NCBI GenBank assembly: GCA_033060915.1
Contig: CM065389.1
Coordinates: forward strand, 9,756,001-9,820,000
DNA: 64,000 nt
Source of the DNA: Euryodendron excelsum
Lineage: Eukaryota > Streptophyta > Magnoliopsida > Ericales > Pentaphylacaceae
Direction: 5' to 3'
This document shows positions 47,301 to 58,215 of the stretch, piece by piece. The translations under genes were made by a program, and so were the position numbers. The notes beneath the pieces are model-generated. The model searched no databases. It was given only the letters and a program-made list of their open reading frames with translations, and was not told the origin of the DNA. How positions within the stretch are numbered: the stretch's first letter is position 1; each line of letters starts with the position of its first letter.

Positions 47301-47882
47301 TATTTCCAAATCTATTTTTCAATTCTCTCTTATTTTGCACTTGGATATCATGCATCATGTTAGTTTATAAACATTGTTTTTCAAAGTGAATAGGATTGAC
47401 CATTAGCTAATTGGAGACTCTCATAAGTGAATCTAGGGTAGATTGACATATAGGTACCGAAAGAGCGGGGTAGGGTGATAGCTTATTGCGTCTTCCCTAC
47501 ATGTAACCAACCTCCGAACTTAGAATCACTGTTTTCAAAGACCAAACGGAGTTATTTTTCAAAAAGGGCTAAATGTTTTCCAAAGGTTGCCAAACAACCT
47601 GTTTTCTTAAAAACCTTCTCTTGAGGAGATACTTTTAAAATCGTTTTTCAAAAACCCTAAGTGTAATCTTCGGATTATTCTTAGTTTTTAGGTGACCTAA
47701 CTCACCTTAATCAAGTTAGGTGGCGACTCCGAATCTTTTTCAAAAGCCCTTTATTCAATCTATTTTCAATTCAAACCTAGTCGCACTCATTCTTCTAGGA
47801 GGGTGAGTTAGAACAAGAGAGTACAGCATTTTTTCCGCTTGTGTGAGTATTCCTCAAGTGTGAAAAATCTGGGCGCGACAGC

Positions 47883-47900
47883 TGGCGACTCCGCTGGGGA
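47883..47900 (+). other. Primer binding site of the plus-strand Tat element
   Basis: TGGCGACTCCGCTGGGGA begins two bases after the LTR end. The minus-strand copy near 63209-63226 reads TGTCGACTCCACTGGGGA. Tat/Ogre elements use a non-initiator tRNA primer (tRNA-Arg is reported); the exact tRNA here was not checked. Confidence 0.7.
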
Positions 47901-49426
47901 GACTTAGAGGGTTAGGCCATAGTCATGTCTCTTTACCCTTTACCTATGTAGAGTCTTCAATTAGCTTTGTTCAATCCTATTCACTTTAATAAATTTTCAA
48001 AACTGTTTTCAAAAAAAAAAAAAACATGCATTTATTTATATTATCTTGTATCATGTTTGTCATTCACATACTAACACTTGCATCTTTGTTTTGTAGGTGC
48101 GCTTTATGTTTAAATTTTATTAACTGCTTTGCATAAATGTGATGTACAGGATGAATGGGAATTGTTGGGCTCTTTCCTCCACTTTTAAAAATCACACACA
48201 CACACTGCATGTGCACTTGCATTCTGCATACTTGCATACCCTGATATGTCCTTTCTAGTTAGAAAGGGGGAACGGTATATTGGTTGTGGGTAAGATGTTG
48301 TGTCAGTTTCTTCGCCTACAGCCTCTTGATGGTTCCCCCGCTCGGATCAACAATCGATCATGGCACCACCTCGGGGAGTGGGCCTAGGTTTGAAGATCCG
48401 GGGACCGAGCCTTTTTAGGACGCATTAGTCAACCCCCAACCTCATACTCATATAGACACCATGCATAGCCAAATCTCTGCCGGATTTAAGACACGAGCAC
48501 CGTTTTTAAAATCACGGAGGAAAGGGCGACTGCTCTTACTTTCTTTTATACCTGCTGTTATAATGCTTGTATTTATACTGTTATAATGCCTGTCTAACTG
48601 TTCATGTATGCATGTTTACTTCAATTGTACCTTCTCTTCCTATACTCTTTGCATATCCATGTTCATGAATTCAATATTCCATGTCAAGACAAGAGTTCCA
48701 AGTAACTCAAGTCACTGCATTCTCATGCATATGATCAACCCATTGAGAGTGACACCAACGTCACTCTCCCTTGCATTAAACCTACCCAAACCCTAAGGGT
48801 TCCCGCGTAACCCTAAGGACTCATTGCATGCATCTCGATTCGTTCCATAAGAGGGGCCCCAATCCCTTTATGCTCACGGAGATAGGATTGCCAAGAAGAC
48901 AACGGGCAATCAATCAACAAGGTCTCTCAGCGACCTCCTCGACATCAAATTCAAGGAAGGCGAATCCGAAGACTCAAGAGTAGTTTAGGGTTTCCTTTTG
49001 TAAAAGTAGATAGGTGGAAGTCCAAAGGAAAATGTTCCCCCTCCCCTTATTAAAATGTATTTCAATTCTTTTGTATTTCAAACCCAGAATTTAATGTACT
49101 TCTTTATTTTTATGAATGAATGCATGAATGGCTGAAGGTTCCCACCTGACGGTAAAGTGTCTGCATACAGGGGCAAACCCCCTATCTCCAAAAGTGAGCT
49201 AATACATCATGTTCAGTCTCCCTCTCAAGCAGGGGCAACCCTAGGACATGCATTGCATAAAATTCTCTAAAAACCAAAAACTAACTTGTGACTTGTGTTT
49301 TTGTCTTTTTCTTTTTTCTTTTTATTTCTATTTATAGAAGTCACCTTGCACTTAGTCAACATTGCTCCCAAGAAAGTGCAACATCCACCTAGGGATCCTA
49401 TTATCACTCGGCACAAAGCATCACTG
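47901..49426 (+). other. Untranslated leader of the plus-strand Tat element
   Basis: The 1.5-kb region between primer site and gag has no clear gene. It is similar in inverted orientation to about 61260-63200 (shared blocks around 48170-48330 and 62700-62870, and 49145-49200 and 61800-61900). Confidence 0.65.
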
Positions 49427-50730
49427 ATGGCTGCTAACCCTGAAGAATCCTCTCAAGTCTCTCGAGAGGAAGTTAATGAAATGAGGACTAAGATGGATGA
49501 GATGCTCAAACTCATTCAAACTCTGGCCATGAAGGATGCTACTGCAGTCCCGTCATCATCAATGACTTCATCTAAAGACCTTGAACTCGCTAATCCAGGG
49601 ATCATGCTTTAGTCCGACAGTACTGGGAAAACTAAAGAAGATACCAAAAGGGTCAATACTGAAGAAGAAGAGACCATATTACTTTCACCCGTCATAAAGA
49701 AGGCCCCTCTAGACCCTCTCAGTCTGAAAATCCAAGGGTTGGAGGATTCATTGCGAAGTTTCCATGGTCATGATGCTTACGGATTCACTTTTTATGATGA
49801 ACTCTGTTTCTTCCCCGACCATCCGAGACCTGCTAAATTTAAAATGCCTGACTTCCAGAAGTACGACGGTACCGGTAACCCCGTTGCTCATCTTCGCTTA
49901 TACGTGGGAGCACTAAGTGGACATGGCAACGACCCAAAGCTCCTCACGCAGTTATTCCAACACAGCCTCATAGGGTCGGCTCTGCAATGGTTCGCTCGTC
50001 TGGACTTAAGGACGATCACAACGTGGATGGAGCTAGTCAACGCGTTCAAAGCCCAATACCGTCACAACATCGACCTCACTTTTGATCGATGGTCCTTGAT
50101 GACCATGAGCAAAGGTGAGAAGGAGAGCTTTAAAGCCTATGCCTTGAGATGGAGGGAGGCCGCTACACAAGTAAACCCCCCGCTGGAAGAGAAGGAGTAT
50201 GTACAATTGTTTGTACATACTTTTCAAGGTATATTCTATGAGAAACTCTGCACAAGCGTGAGAAAAAGCTTTTCCGAGCTCATCATGCAGGGAGAGATGA
50301 TAGAAAATGGCCTCAATACAGGAAGAATTACAGATCCCTATGCCAAAACTGGAGAAAATACTGCCAACATGGCCAAGAAGGTGGCTACTACAAGGGGCAC
50401 GATCAGGAAGGAAAATGAAGTGTCTGCTATTCTGCCTAGCTAACCACCTCAATACTGACCTCCGCTCCAATCACTCCAGGTCCTGCCCTTACCCACCTTG
50501 ACCATGCCTACTCCAACCCCGAACTATGGTCTCGTTGGGCCACGATCCAACTTCAATAGACCTGCTCGACGTACCTGTACCTTCGACGCCTTAGCCTGCA
50601 CCCAAACTGAGGCGTACCATAGCCTTTTGAAAAACAACATCTTGAAGCATGTACCTGCTCGCCCGTTGCCAAGCCCTCTGCCTCCGACCTTTAATGCCGC
50701 TCTTACATGTGAATATCATTCCGGAATTTT
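49427..50730 (+). pseudogene. Tat/Ogre-like gag, interrupted and truncated
   Basis: The likely start is MAANPEESSQ at 49427, followed by a short helical region (VNEMRTKMDEMLKLIQTLAM). The Gag core includes FKMPDFQKYDGTGNPVAHLR, LFQHSLIGSALQWFARLD, MELVNAFKAQYRHNIDL, YALRWREAATQVNPPL and LIMQGEMIENGLNTGR. This is typical of Tat-lineage Ty3/gypsy Gag. In-frame stops occur at 49610, 50441 and 50456. The frame continues to VPARPLPSPLPPTFNAAL then CEYHSG, the beginning of the C-terminal zinc knuckle, where it is cut by unrelated purine-rich repeat sequence. No protease, integrase or reverse transcriptase follows. Confidence 0.85.
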
Positions 50731-53361
50731 GAAAGTTAAGCTTTTTGAGGTGAAAACTCGAGAAACCTAAAAAGATGTTTTGAAAATGGACCTTTTGAAG
50801 GATAAAGCTCGAGAAACCCGAAAATTTTAGAAAGCTAGGCTTTTTGAGGTGAAAGCCTGAAAACTTGGAATTCTTTTGAAAAATGGAGCTTTTGAAGGAA
50901 AAAGCCCGAGAAACCCAATAAATTTTTTTTGAGATTGAACTTTTTGAAGGAAAAACTTTGAAAAGTCGGTGAAATAATTAGAATAGAAACTTTTTGAAGG
51001 AAAAAGATTAGAAAACCTAGAGATTGATCTCGAGTTGAAAATTTTTGAAGGATTTGGAAACCCTAGAATTTGACTAGAATTGAAACTTTTTCGAAGGAAA
51101 AGATTTGAAAATCTCGAAATTGATTTGACTTGAAACTTGTTTTGTTGAAGGTAAAATGTTTAGAGAATGTAATTTGACAAAAAAAATTGAATTCTTGAAG
51201 ACAAAAATGTTTAGGAAATTCACTTTGACTTGAAATTTGAACTTTTAAAAACAAAATGTGTAGAAAATTCATTTTGACTAGAAATTTAAACTTTTAAAGA
51301 CAAAATGTATAGAAAATTCATTTTGACTCAACACTTTCCATTTTTTTTTAAAAAGCAAAATGTATAGGAAATTCGTTTTGACTTAAAACCTGAATTTTTG
51401 AAGAGAAAATGTTTGAAAAATTTATTTTAACTTGAAGTTTGAACCTTTGAATGTTTTTGATTGGGAATTTTTCTCTTTGAAATTGAATTGAATTTCGAAG
51501 TTGAAACTTTTGGTGGAAAAAGCTTTGAAATTTTTTTTTTGGACGTGAAAATTGATTTTGACTTTTGAAAGAAAGCAAGAGTTTTGATCTTTTGAATTTG
51601 AAACCTTTTGTAGAAATAGTTTTGAAAACTTTTGAAAGTGACTTTGAAATTTGAAAGTCTTTGTAGACGAAACCTTGCAAGCTTTTTGATATTTGAAAAC
51701 TGAATTTTTGGATTTGAAAGAAAGCAAGGGCTTTTGTTTTTTAAAATTGATTTTGTGACAATTCGGTTAGAATTATACCTGGGCTTTACCTCGAGGATTT
51801 GGAGATGGTTGAGCCTGTGGAATCATCAGAGACTATTCTGTGCTTGTAATTCTTATGTCTTGGAGGTTAAAAGGGCGACATTTGTGCCCTCCTGGATTAA
51901 GATTTCTTGAGATTGGAATAGTCGGTGTTTGCTTGACTGTCGAGTTTTACTTTTGTGGGCAAAGTAGGGTTTTTGCTGATGTAGCTTCTGAGAGGCGGTT
52001 CAAGGTGGATATCCTGAAACTGAGTATTTTTGAATAGACGCTCCGTCTGATGGAATGCTGCTTCTCTGGGGAGGTTTAAGATCAATATCTACTTTTAAAA
52101 GAGGAAAGCTCAAAAACGTAATCTACTTTTTCGGAGAAAGCTCTGAAATCCAATCTGTTTTTTTGGAGAAAGCTTTAAAACTCAATCTGTTTTTTCGGAG
52201 AAAGCTCTAAAATCCAATTTGCTTTTTCGGAGGAAGCTTTGAAACCCAACCTACTTTTTTAGAGGAAGCTTGGAAACCTAATCTGCTTTTTTGGGGAAGC
52301 TCTGAAACCCAATTTGCTTTTTCGAAGGAAGCTCAAAACCCAATCTACTTTTTCAGAGGAAGCTCTAAAACCCAATTTGCTTTTTTAGAGGAAGCTCGAA
52401 AACCCAATTTGCTTTTTCAAGGGAAGCTTTGAAACCCAATCTGCTTTTTTGGAGGAAGCTTAGAAACCCAATTGGCTTTTCCGGGGGAAGCTCTGAAACC
52501 CAATTTGCTTTTTCGGAGGAAGCTCAAAACCCAATCTACTTTATCGGGGGAAGCTCTGAAACCCAATTTGCTTTTTTGGAGGAAGCTCAGAAACCCAATC
52601 TGCTTTTTCGGGAGAAGTTCTGAAACCCAATCTGCTTTTTCGGGGGAAGCTCTGAAACCCAATCTGCTTTTTCGGAGGAAGCTCGAAAACCCAATTGGCT
52701 TTTGCGGGGGAAGCTCTAAAACCTAGTTTGCTTTTTCGAGGTAAACTCTAAAACCCAAATCTGCTTTTTCGGAGGAAGCTCTGAAACCCAAATTTGCTTT
52801 TTCGGAGGAAGCTCAAAACCTAATCTTCTTTTTTGGGGTAAACTCTGAAACCCAATCTGCTTTTTCGGTGGAAGCTCGGAAACCCAATTGGCTTTTTCGG
52901 GGGAAGCTCTGAAACCCAGTCTGCTTTTTCGAGGGAAACTCTAAAACCCAAATTTGCTTTTTCGGAGACAGCTCTGAAACCCAAATTTGCTTTTTCGGAG
53001 AAAGCTTAGAAACTCAATCTTTACTGATATAAAGGATCTGCTTGTAGTTCTTTTGTCTTGAATGTTGGAGAAGATGACATTGGCTGCTTCCTGGATTGAG
53101 ATTTTTGGAGAGTAATGATCCTTTGATGTGTTGATTGTTGATTTTTGCCTCCGACTGGCATGACAGAATTCTGGGTGAGGTGCTTCCTTGGGTTCTGGAA
53201 TTTGATTTTGGAGAAAGTAAAGCCTACTTTTGAAAGGTTTGAGGTATTTAGAAGGTCGAACATCTATAGGTCAATTTTTCTTGAGTGGGTCAACTAGTTT
53301 GCAATTGAACGGGAGGTGTAGGGTGGGTCATTGCCCCAGTGTTGATGATTTGAAAAGTTGA
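50731..53361. repeat. Copy A of a 2.6-kb Tat-associated repeat
   Basis: It is made of a purine-rich GAAACTTTTTGAAGGAAAA-type region (50731-51750), a short unique block (51770-52085, with TGATGGAATGCTGCTTCTCT), a 33-bp tandem array (52095-53010) and a tail (53020-53361). The same order recurs in direct orientation at 55720-58215 (copy C). It is joined on the left to the middle of the gag zinc knuckle. Open frames inside it are by-products of the repeat. Confidence 0.75.
52095..53010 (+). repeat. 33-bp tandem array, about 27 units
   Basis: The unit is GGAAGCTCTGAAACCCAATC followed by TGCTTTTTCGGGG or close variants. The length is mostly 33 bp (31-35), so frames stay open in several phases on both strands. 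The same array occurs at 57440-57905. Confidence 0.9.
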
Positions 53362-54345
53362 ATCAGGTTTCAAATCCAAAATTCAATTTTCAAAAGTCCA
53401 AACACTTCCAAGGTTTCGTCTACAAAAACTTTCAAATTTCAAAGTCAATTTCAAAACCTTTCAAAACTTTTTTTACAAAACCTTTTAAAGTAAAAAAGAT
53501 CAAAGCTCTTGCTTTCTTCCAAATTCAATATCAATTTTCAAAAGTCAAATAATTTTTTCTAAAAATGCTCCTTCAAAAAGTTTCAAATTTCGAGTCAAAA
53601 TGAATATCCTGAATGTTTTGCTTTAAAAAAAAAAAAAAAGAAGAGCATTCAAAAGTTTAAAGTCAAAACAAATTTTCTGTATGTTTTGTTCTCCACAGTT
53701 CAAGTCTCAAGCCAACATGAGTTTTCTATATATTTTGTCTTTGACAACTCAAGTTTTGAGTCCATATGAATTTCCAAAACATTTTACTTTCAAAAATTCA
53801 AATTTTGAGACAAATTGCTTTCTTTAAACATTTTTCCTTCAACAAAACGTGTTTCAAGTCAAATCAATTTCGAGGTTTTCTAATCTTTTTCCCTTCCAAA
53901 AACAAAAAAGGAGTTTCAATTCTAGTCAAATTCTAGGTTTTCCAAACTTTTTCCTTCAAAAAGTTTGACTTCAAATCATTTGTCGGGTTTTTCAAAAACT
54001 TTTTCCTTCAAAAAGTTTAATCTAAAAAACTTTCGGGTTTTCAAGTTTTCTCCTCAAAAAGCCCAATTTTCAAAAATTTGGGTTTTCTAGCTTTCGCCTC
54101 AAAAAGCCTAACCTTTCAAAATTTTCCAGTTTCTAGAGTTTTCTCCTTCAAAAGCTCCGTTTTCAAAATATTTCTTGGGTTTATCAAGGCTTTTCCTTCA
54201 AAAGTTTCGTTTACCAAAAATCTCGGGTTTTCAAACTTTTGCCTTAAAAAGCCTAAATTTCAAAATTTCGGGTTTTCTAGCTTTCACCTCAAAAAGCTCA
54301 ACTTTCAAAATCTCGGATTTTCAAGCTTTCGCCTCAAAAAGCTCA
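53362..54345. repeat. Copy B: inverted arm matching copy C
   Basis: The reverse complement of this segment matches 56000-56965 closely. For example, read on the minus strand it shares AAAGCAAAACATTCAGGATA, GAATTTGGAAGAAAGCAAGA and GTGTTTGGACTTTTGAAAAT with copy C. It is also inverted relative to copy A. The sequence is pyrimidine-rich on the plus strand and non-coding. Confidence 0.85.
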
Positions 54346-54589
54346 TTTGTCCTTGGAATCCCTAATTCTGAGGGGGCTAGGGACACCTTAGGTTTGTGAC
54401 CTTTTGAAAGCATTTTTAGAAATGTCTTAAAGATGGAGTGTAGGGACATTTAAAGAGTATATGAAGTTGATTTTTTGAAATCACGAGAGTAGGGGGTATT
54501 GAAGAAATGGGTATTGAGAATAGTTTAAAAGTGAAAGATCATTCAAAAAAGGTTCATAAGTTGGAACCTTAAAGCATATTAACCTATGT

Positions 54590-54845
54590 TGGGTTAGCTT
54601 ATGGTTAAGGGTGACCTAAGGTTCACTAACTTAGGTTAGGGTTAAGGTGACATAAGGTTAGCTAACTAGGGTTAAGTTAACCTAAGGTGAGTGAACTAGG
54701 GTCAAGTTAACCTAGGGTTGGATAACTAAGGTCAAGTTAACATAGGGTTGGTCAACTAGGGTTTAGTTAACCTAGGGTTGGATAACTAGGGTCAAGTTAA
54801 TCTAGGGTTGGACAATTAGGGTCAAGTTAACCTAGGGTTGGACCA
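54590..54845. repeat. AGGGTT-rich tandem array (about 35-bp units)
   Basis: There are about seven diverged units of the type GGGTCAAGTTAACCTAGGGT followed by TGGATAACTA. Each contains TAACCTAGGGTT, which resembles telomeric heptamers but is not a telomere repeat. Confidence 0.85.
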
Positions 54846-54989
54846 AATGGCGTGCGGGGGATGCCTAATGGTTTAACAACGCTTTGAAAGGATGGACTTA
54901 TCGTTTTGAGGGATTTTCGAACTTTTTCAAAACGTGTCTGGAAGCCCAAGGGGTAGGTTTGGCCACTTTTCACCGAGTCAGGCTAGCAG

Positions 54990-55350
54990 GCACCGGTGTT
55001 AACCTAGGTGTTGGTTCCCGAGACCGTCCGGTCTTGGAGAACTACCTGTGCGGTGTTGGTCTCTAAGAAAGCCCGTTCTTAGAGAACCACCTGTAGGGGT
55101 GATGTTAGTTCCTGAGAATGGCTGGTCCCAGAAAGCTACCTGAATTGATGGTGTTGGTCTCTGAGAACGCCCGGTCTCGGAGAATTACCAAATGACGGAC
55201 ATTCTACGTTGGCGGGCTAGCAGGCGCCAGAAGTGAACCGTCTAGAACTTGATGAGGTGTTGGTCCCTGAGATCGCCAGATCCCAAAAAGCTACCTAGAT
55301 GGTGTTGGTTTTCGAGACTGCCCGATCCAGAAAACTACCTGGAATAATGG
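54990..55350. repeat. About 47-bp tandem array in the minus-strand LTR
   Basis: GTTGGTCTCTGAG or a close variant recurs at about 55009, 55055, 55105, 55152, 55258 and 55303. Each is followed by a complementary block such as GGTCTCGGAGAA, so every unit can form a short hairpin. It sits in the position of the 81-bp array of the other LTR. Confidence 0.75.
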
Positions 55351-55508
55351 TGCTTATGGCTCCCGCAGGTCCTTATAGGCCCGATAAGCGACCAATTGGT
55401 TAGATTGGAGATTGAAAGGCTCATCTTGAGCCTGCATGTGTTGAGATGCTTGAAACCGAGCCCGGTCGGGCTGGAGATTGCCGAGCGGGCAAAAATGGGG
55501 TGCTTACA

Positions 55509-55528
55509 GCTACCCCTCTTTTTCTGTC
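55509..55528 (-). other. Polypurine tract of the minus-strand Tat element
   Basis: Read on the minus strand, GACAGAAAAAGAGGGGTAGC stands directly before the LTR start at 55508, matching the arrangement at 42262-42278. Confidence 0.8.
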
Positions 55529-55719
55529 TTTACTTGTCGAAGGCAGAAAAAGAATAAGGAAGGATCCTATGTTGACTGCGAGGCAATCGAAGGGATCGTA
55601 GTTGTTAGAATTTGAAATTTTATGTTTTGAAAACTGGACTGTTTGAATTTTGGAATTTTGAAATTTTTCCTGAATCGACATTCCGACCGATGGAATGATG
55701 CTCCTTTAGGGAGATTCAG

Positions 55720-58215
55720 GATTTTTGAATTTTGAAAAGTATTTTTTTTTTCAAATGATTTTGAAATGGCCTTCTGTAATGGAAGGATTTGGATTTGAAT
55801 TGGAAGGGTTTGGAAATCTTTTAAAACTTGGAATAAAACTTTTGAGGAAAAAGGTTTGAAAACCTAGAATTTGATTTTGGAATTAAACTTTTTGGGGAGA
55901 AAGTTTTGAAAAGCCGAAAACTTTTTTGATAGTACACTTTTTGAGACGAAATAATGAAAATCCGAGATTTTAGAAGTTGAGCTTTTTGAGGTGAAAGCTA
56001 GAAAACCCGAAATTTTGAAATTTGAGCTTTTTTAGGCGAAAGCTAGAAAACCCGAAATTTTGAAATTTAAGCTTTTTGAGGCAAAAGCTTGAAAACTCGA
56101 GATTTTTTAAAAACGAAGCTTTTGAAGGAAAAGCCTTGAGAAACCCGAGAAATATTTTGAAAACGGAGCTTTTGAAGGAGAAAGCTCGGGAAACCTGAAA
56201 ATTTTGAAAGGTTAGGCTTTTTGAGGTGAGAGCTAGAAAACCCGAATTTTTGAAAATTGGGCTTTTTGAGGAGAAGGCTTGAAAATCCGAAAGTTTTTGA
56301 GATTAAACTTTTTGAAGGAAAAAGTTTTTGAAAAACCCGACAAATGATTTGAAGTCAAACTTTTTGAAGGAAAAAGTTTGGAAAACCTAGAATTTGACTA
56401 GAATTGAAACTCCTTTTTTTTTTGTTTTTTTGTTTTTGGAAGGGAAAAAGATTAGAAAACCTCGAAATTGATTTGACTTTAAACTTGTTTTGTAGAAGGA
56501 AAAATGTTTAGAGAATGCAATTTTTCTCAACATTTGAATTTTTGAAAATAAAATGTTTTGAAAATTCATTTGGACTCAAAACTTGAACTGTTAAAGATAA
56601 AATGTAGAGAAAACTCTTGTTGGCTTGAGACTCGAACTGTTAAGAACAAAACATACAGAAAAATTGTTTTGACTTGAAACTTTTGATTTCTCTTCTTGTT
56701 TTTTTTTTAAAAGCAAAACATTCAGGATATTCATTTTAACTCGAAATTCGAAACTTTTTGAAGGAGAATTTTTAAAAAAAATTATTTGACTTTTGAAAAT
56801 TGATATTGAATTTGGAAGAAAGCAAGAGCTTTGATCTTTTTAACTTTGAAAGTTTTTGTAAAAACAAGTTTTGAAAGGTTTTGAAATTGACTTTGAAATT
56901 TGAATGTTTTTGTAGACAAAGCCTTGGAAGTGTTTGGACTTTTGAAAATCGAATTTTGGATTTGAAAGAAAGCAAGGCTTTTGTCTTTTGGAACGGATGC
57001 TGAAACTAGAGTTGAAAAAGTCTTTGAAAGTTTTTGAAGTTCAAAATTGATTTGAAGTTTTGAAAAAAGAAAAAGCAAGAGCTTTCGTTTTTTGAAATAT
57101 TTTGACTTGACTAGGTAAGAATTATACCTTGACTTTACCTTTTGAAGATGGTTGAGTCTGGGGAATCATCAGAGACTGCTTCGTACTTGTATTTCTTCTG
57201 TCTCGGAGCTTGAAGGGGGGACATTTGTCCATCCTGGATTGAGATTTCTTGAGATTGGAATACTCGGTATTGGCTTGACTGTCGAGTTTTGCTTTTGGGG
57301 GCAAAATAGAATTTTTGCTAACGTAGCTTCTGAGAGGTGGTTTAAGGTTGATATCCTGAAACTAAGTCTTCTCGAACAGACGCCCCGTCTGATGGAATGC
57401 TGCTTCTCTGGGCAGGTTCAAGGTTGATATATGCTTTTAAAGAGGAAAGCTCGAAAACATAATCTGCTTTTTCGGAGGAAGCTTTGAAACCCAATCTTCT
57501 TTTTTGGAGGAAGCTCTAAAATCTAATCTGCTTTTTTGAAGGAAGCTCGAAAACCCAATCTGCTTTTTCGGGAGAAGCTCTGAAATCCAATCTGATTTTT
57601 CGGGGGAAGTTTTGAAACCCAATCTGCTTTTTTGGAGGAAGCTCTGAAACCCAAATCTGCTTTTCGGAGGAAGCTCTGAAACCTAATCTGTTTTTTTGGG
57701 GGAAGCTCTGAAACCCAATTTGTTTTTTCGGAGGAAGCTCTGAAACTCAAATCTGTTTTTTCGGGGGAAGCTCTGAAACCCAATCTGTTTTTTCGGGGGG
57801 AGCTATGAAACCCAATCTGTTTTTTCGGGGGGAGCTCTGAAACCCAATCTGTTTTTTCGGGGGAAGCTCTGAAACCCAAATATGCTTTTTCAGAGGAAGC
57901 TCAGAAACCTAATCTTTGCTGATATAAGGGATTTACTAGCAGTTCTTTTGAGAAGACGGCATTTGCTGCATTCTTGGATTAAGATTTTTGAAGAGTAATG
58001 TTCCTTTGATGTGTTGATTTGTTGACCTTTGCCTCTGCTGTCATGGCCAAATTCTGGGTAGGTTGCTTCCTTGGGTTCTAGAATTTGGTTTTGGAGAGGG
58101 TAAAGCCTACTTTTGAAAGGTTTGAGGTATTTAGAAGGTCAAACATCTATAGGTCAGTTTTCCTTGCGTGGATCAACTGGTTTGCAATTGAATGGGAGGT
58201 GTAGGGTAGGCCGTT
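55720..58215. repeat. Copy C of the Tat-associated repeat
   Basis: This is a direct copy of 50731-53361 with the same sub-order: purine-rich part to 57110, unique block to 57430, 33-bp array 57440-57905 (about 14 units), tail to 58215. In the minus-strand element it lies between the leader side and the polypurine tract. No pol genes are visible in it. Confidence 0.75.
57440..57905 (+). repeat. 33-bp tandem array, about 14 units
   Basis: Same unit as at 52095-53010, half the number of copies. Confidence 0.9.

Larger units (their letters stand above)
42279..47880 (+). repeat. Complete giant LTR (5.6 kb) of a Tat/Ogre-like element
   Basis: It begins TGTAAGCACCCC after a polypurine tract and ends ...GGGCGCGACA before a primer site, so both borders are defined. 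From left to right there is a shared 170-bp head, ten 81-bp tandem repeats (42492-43311), a GC-richer part of U3 with dyads near 44270-44345, a TATA box (44378-44385), R/U5 with about 2 kb of pyrimidine-rich low-complexity sequence (45000-47050), and a conserved tail with GGGATACGTAGGCAACC near 47099. LTRs of this size are a hallmark of Ogre-like Ty3/gypsy elements. Having a polypurine tract on its left and a primer site on its right, it serves as 3' LTR of one element and 5' LTR of another. Confidence 0.85.
54346..55508 (-). repeat. 3' LTR start of the minus-strand Tat element
   Basis: On the minus strand it begins TGTAAGCACCCCATTTTTGC at 55508, CGCTCGGCAATC following, and is preceded by a polypurine tract. 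The head is homologous to 42279-42330. Further in, it has its own tandem arrays: about 47-bp units at 54990-55350 and about 35-bp units at 54590-54845. Its inner border is unclear, because the inverted segment B interrupts it. Confidence 0.7.

Noticed and set aside
52417..52726. Repeated GFRASPEKADWV / ETQFAFLEEAQ-type peptides
   Set aside because: By-products of the 33-bp tandem array; similarly 57437-57879.
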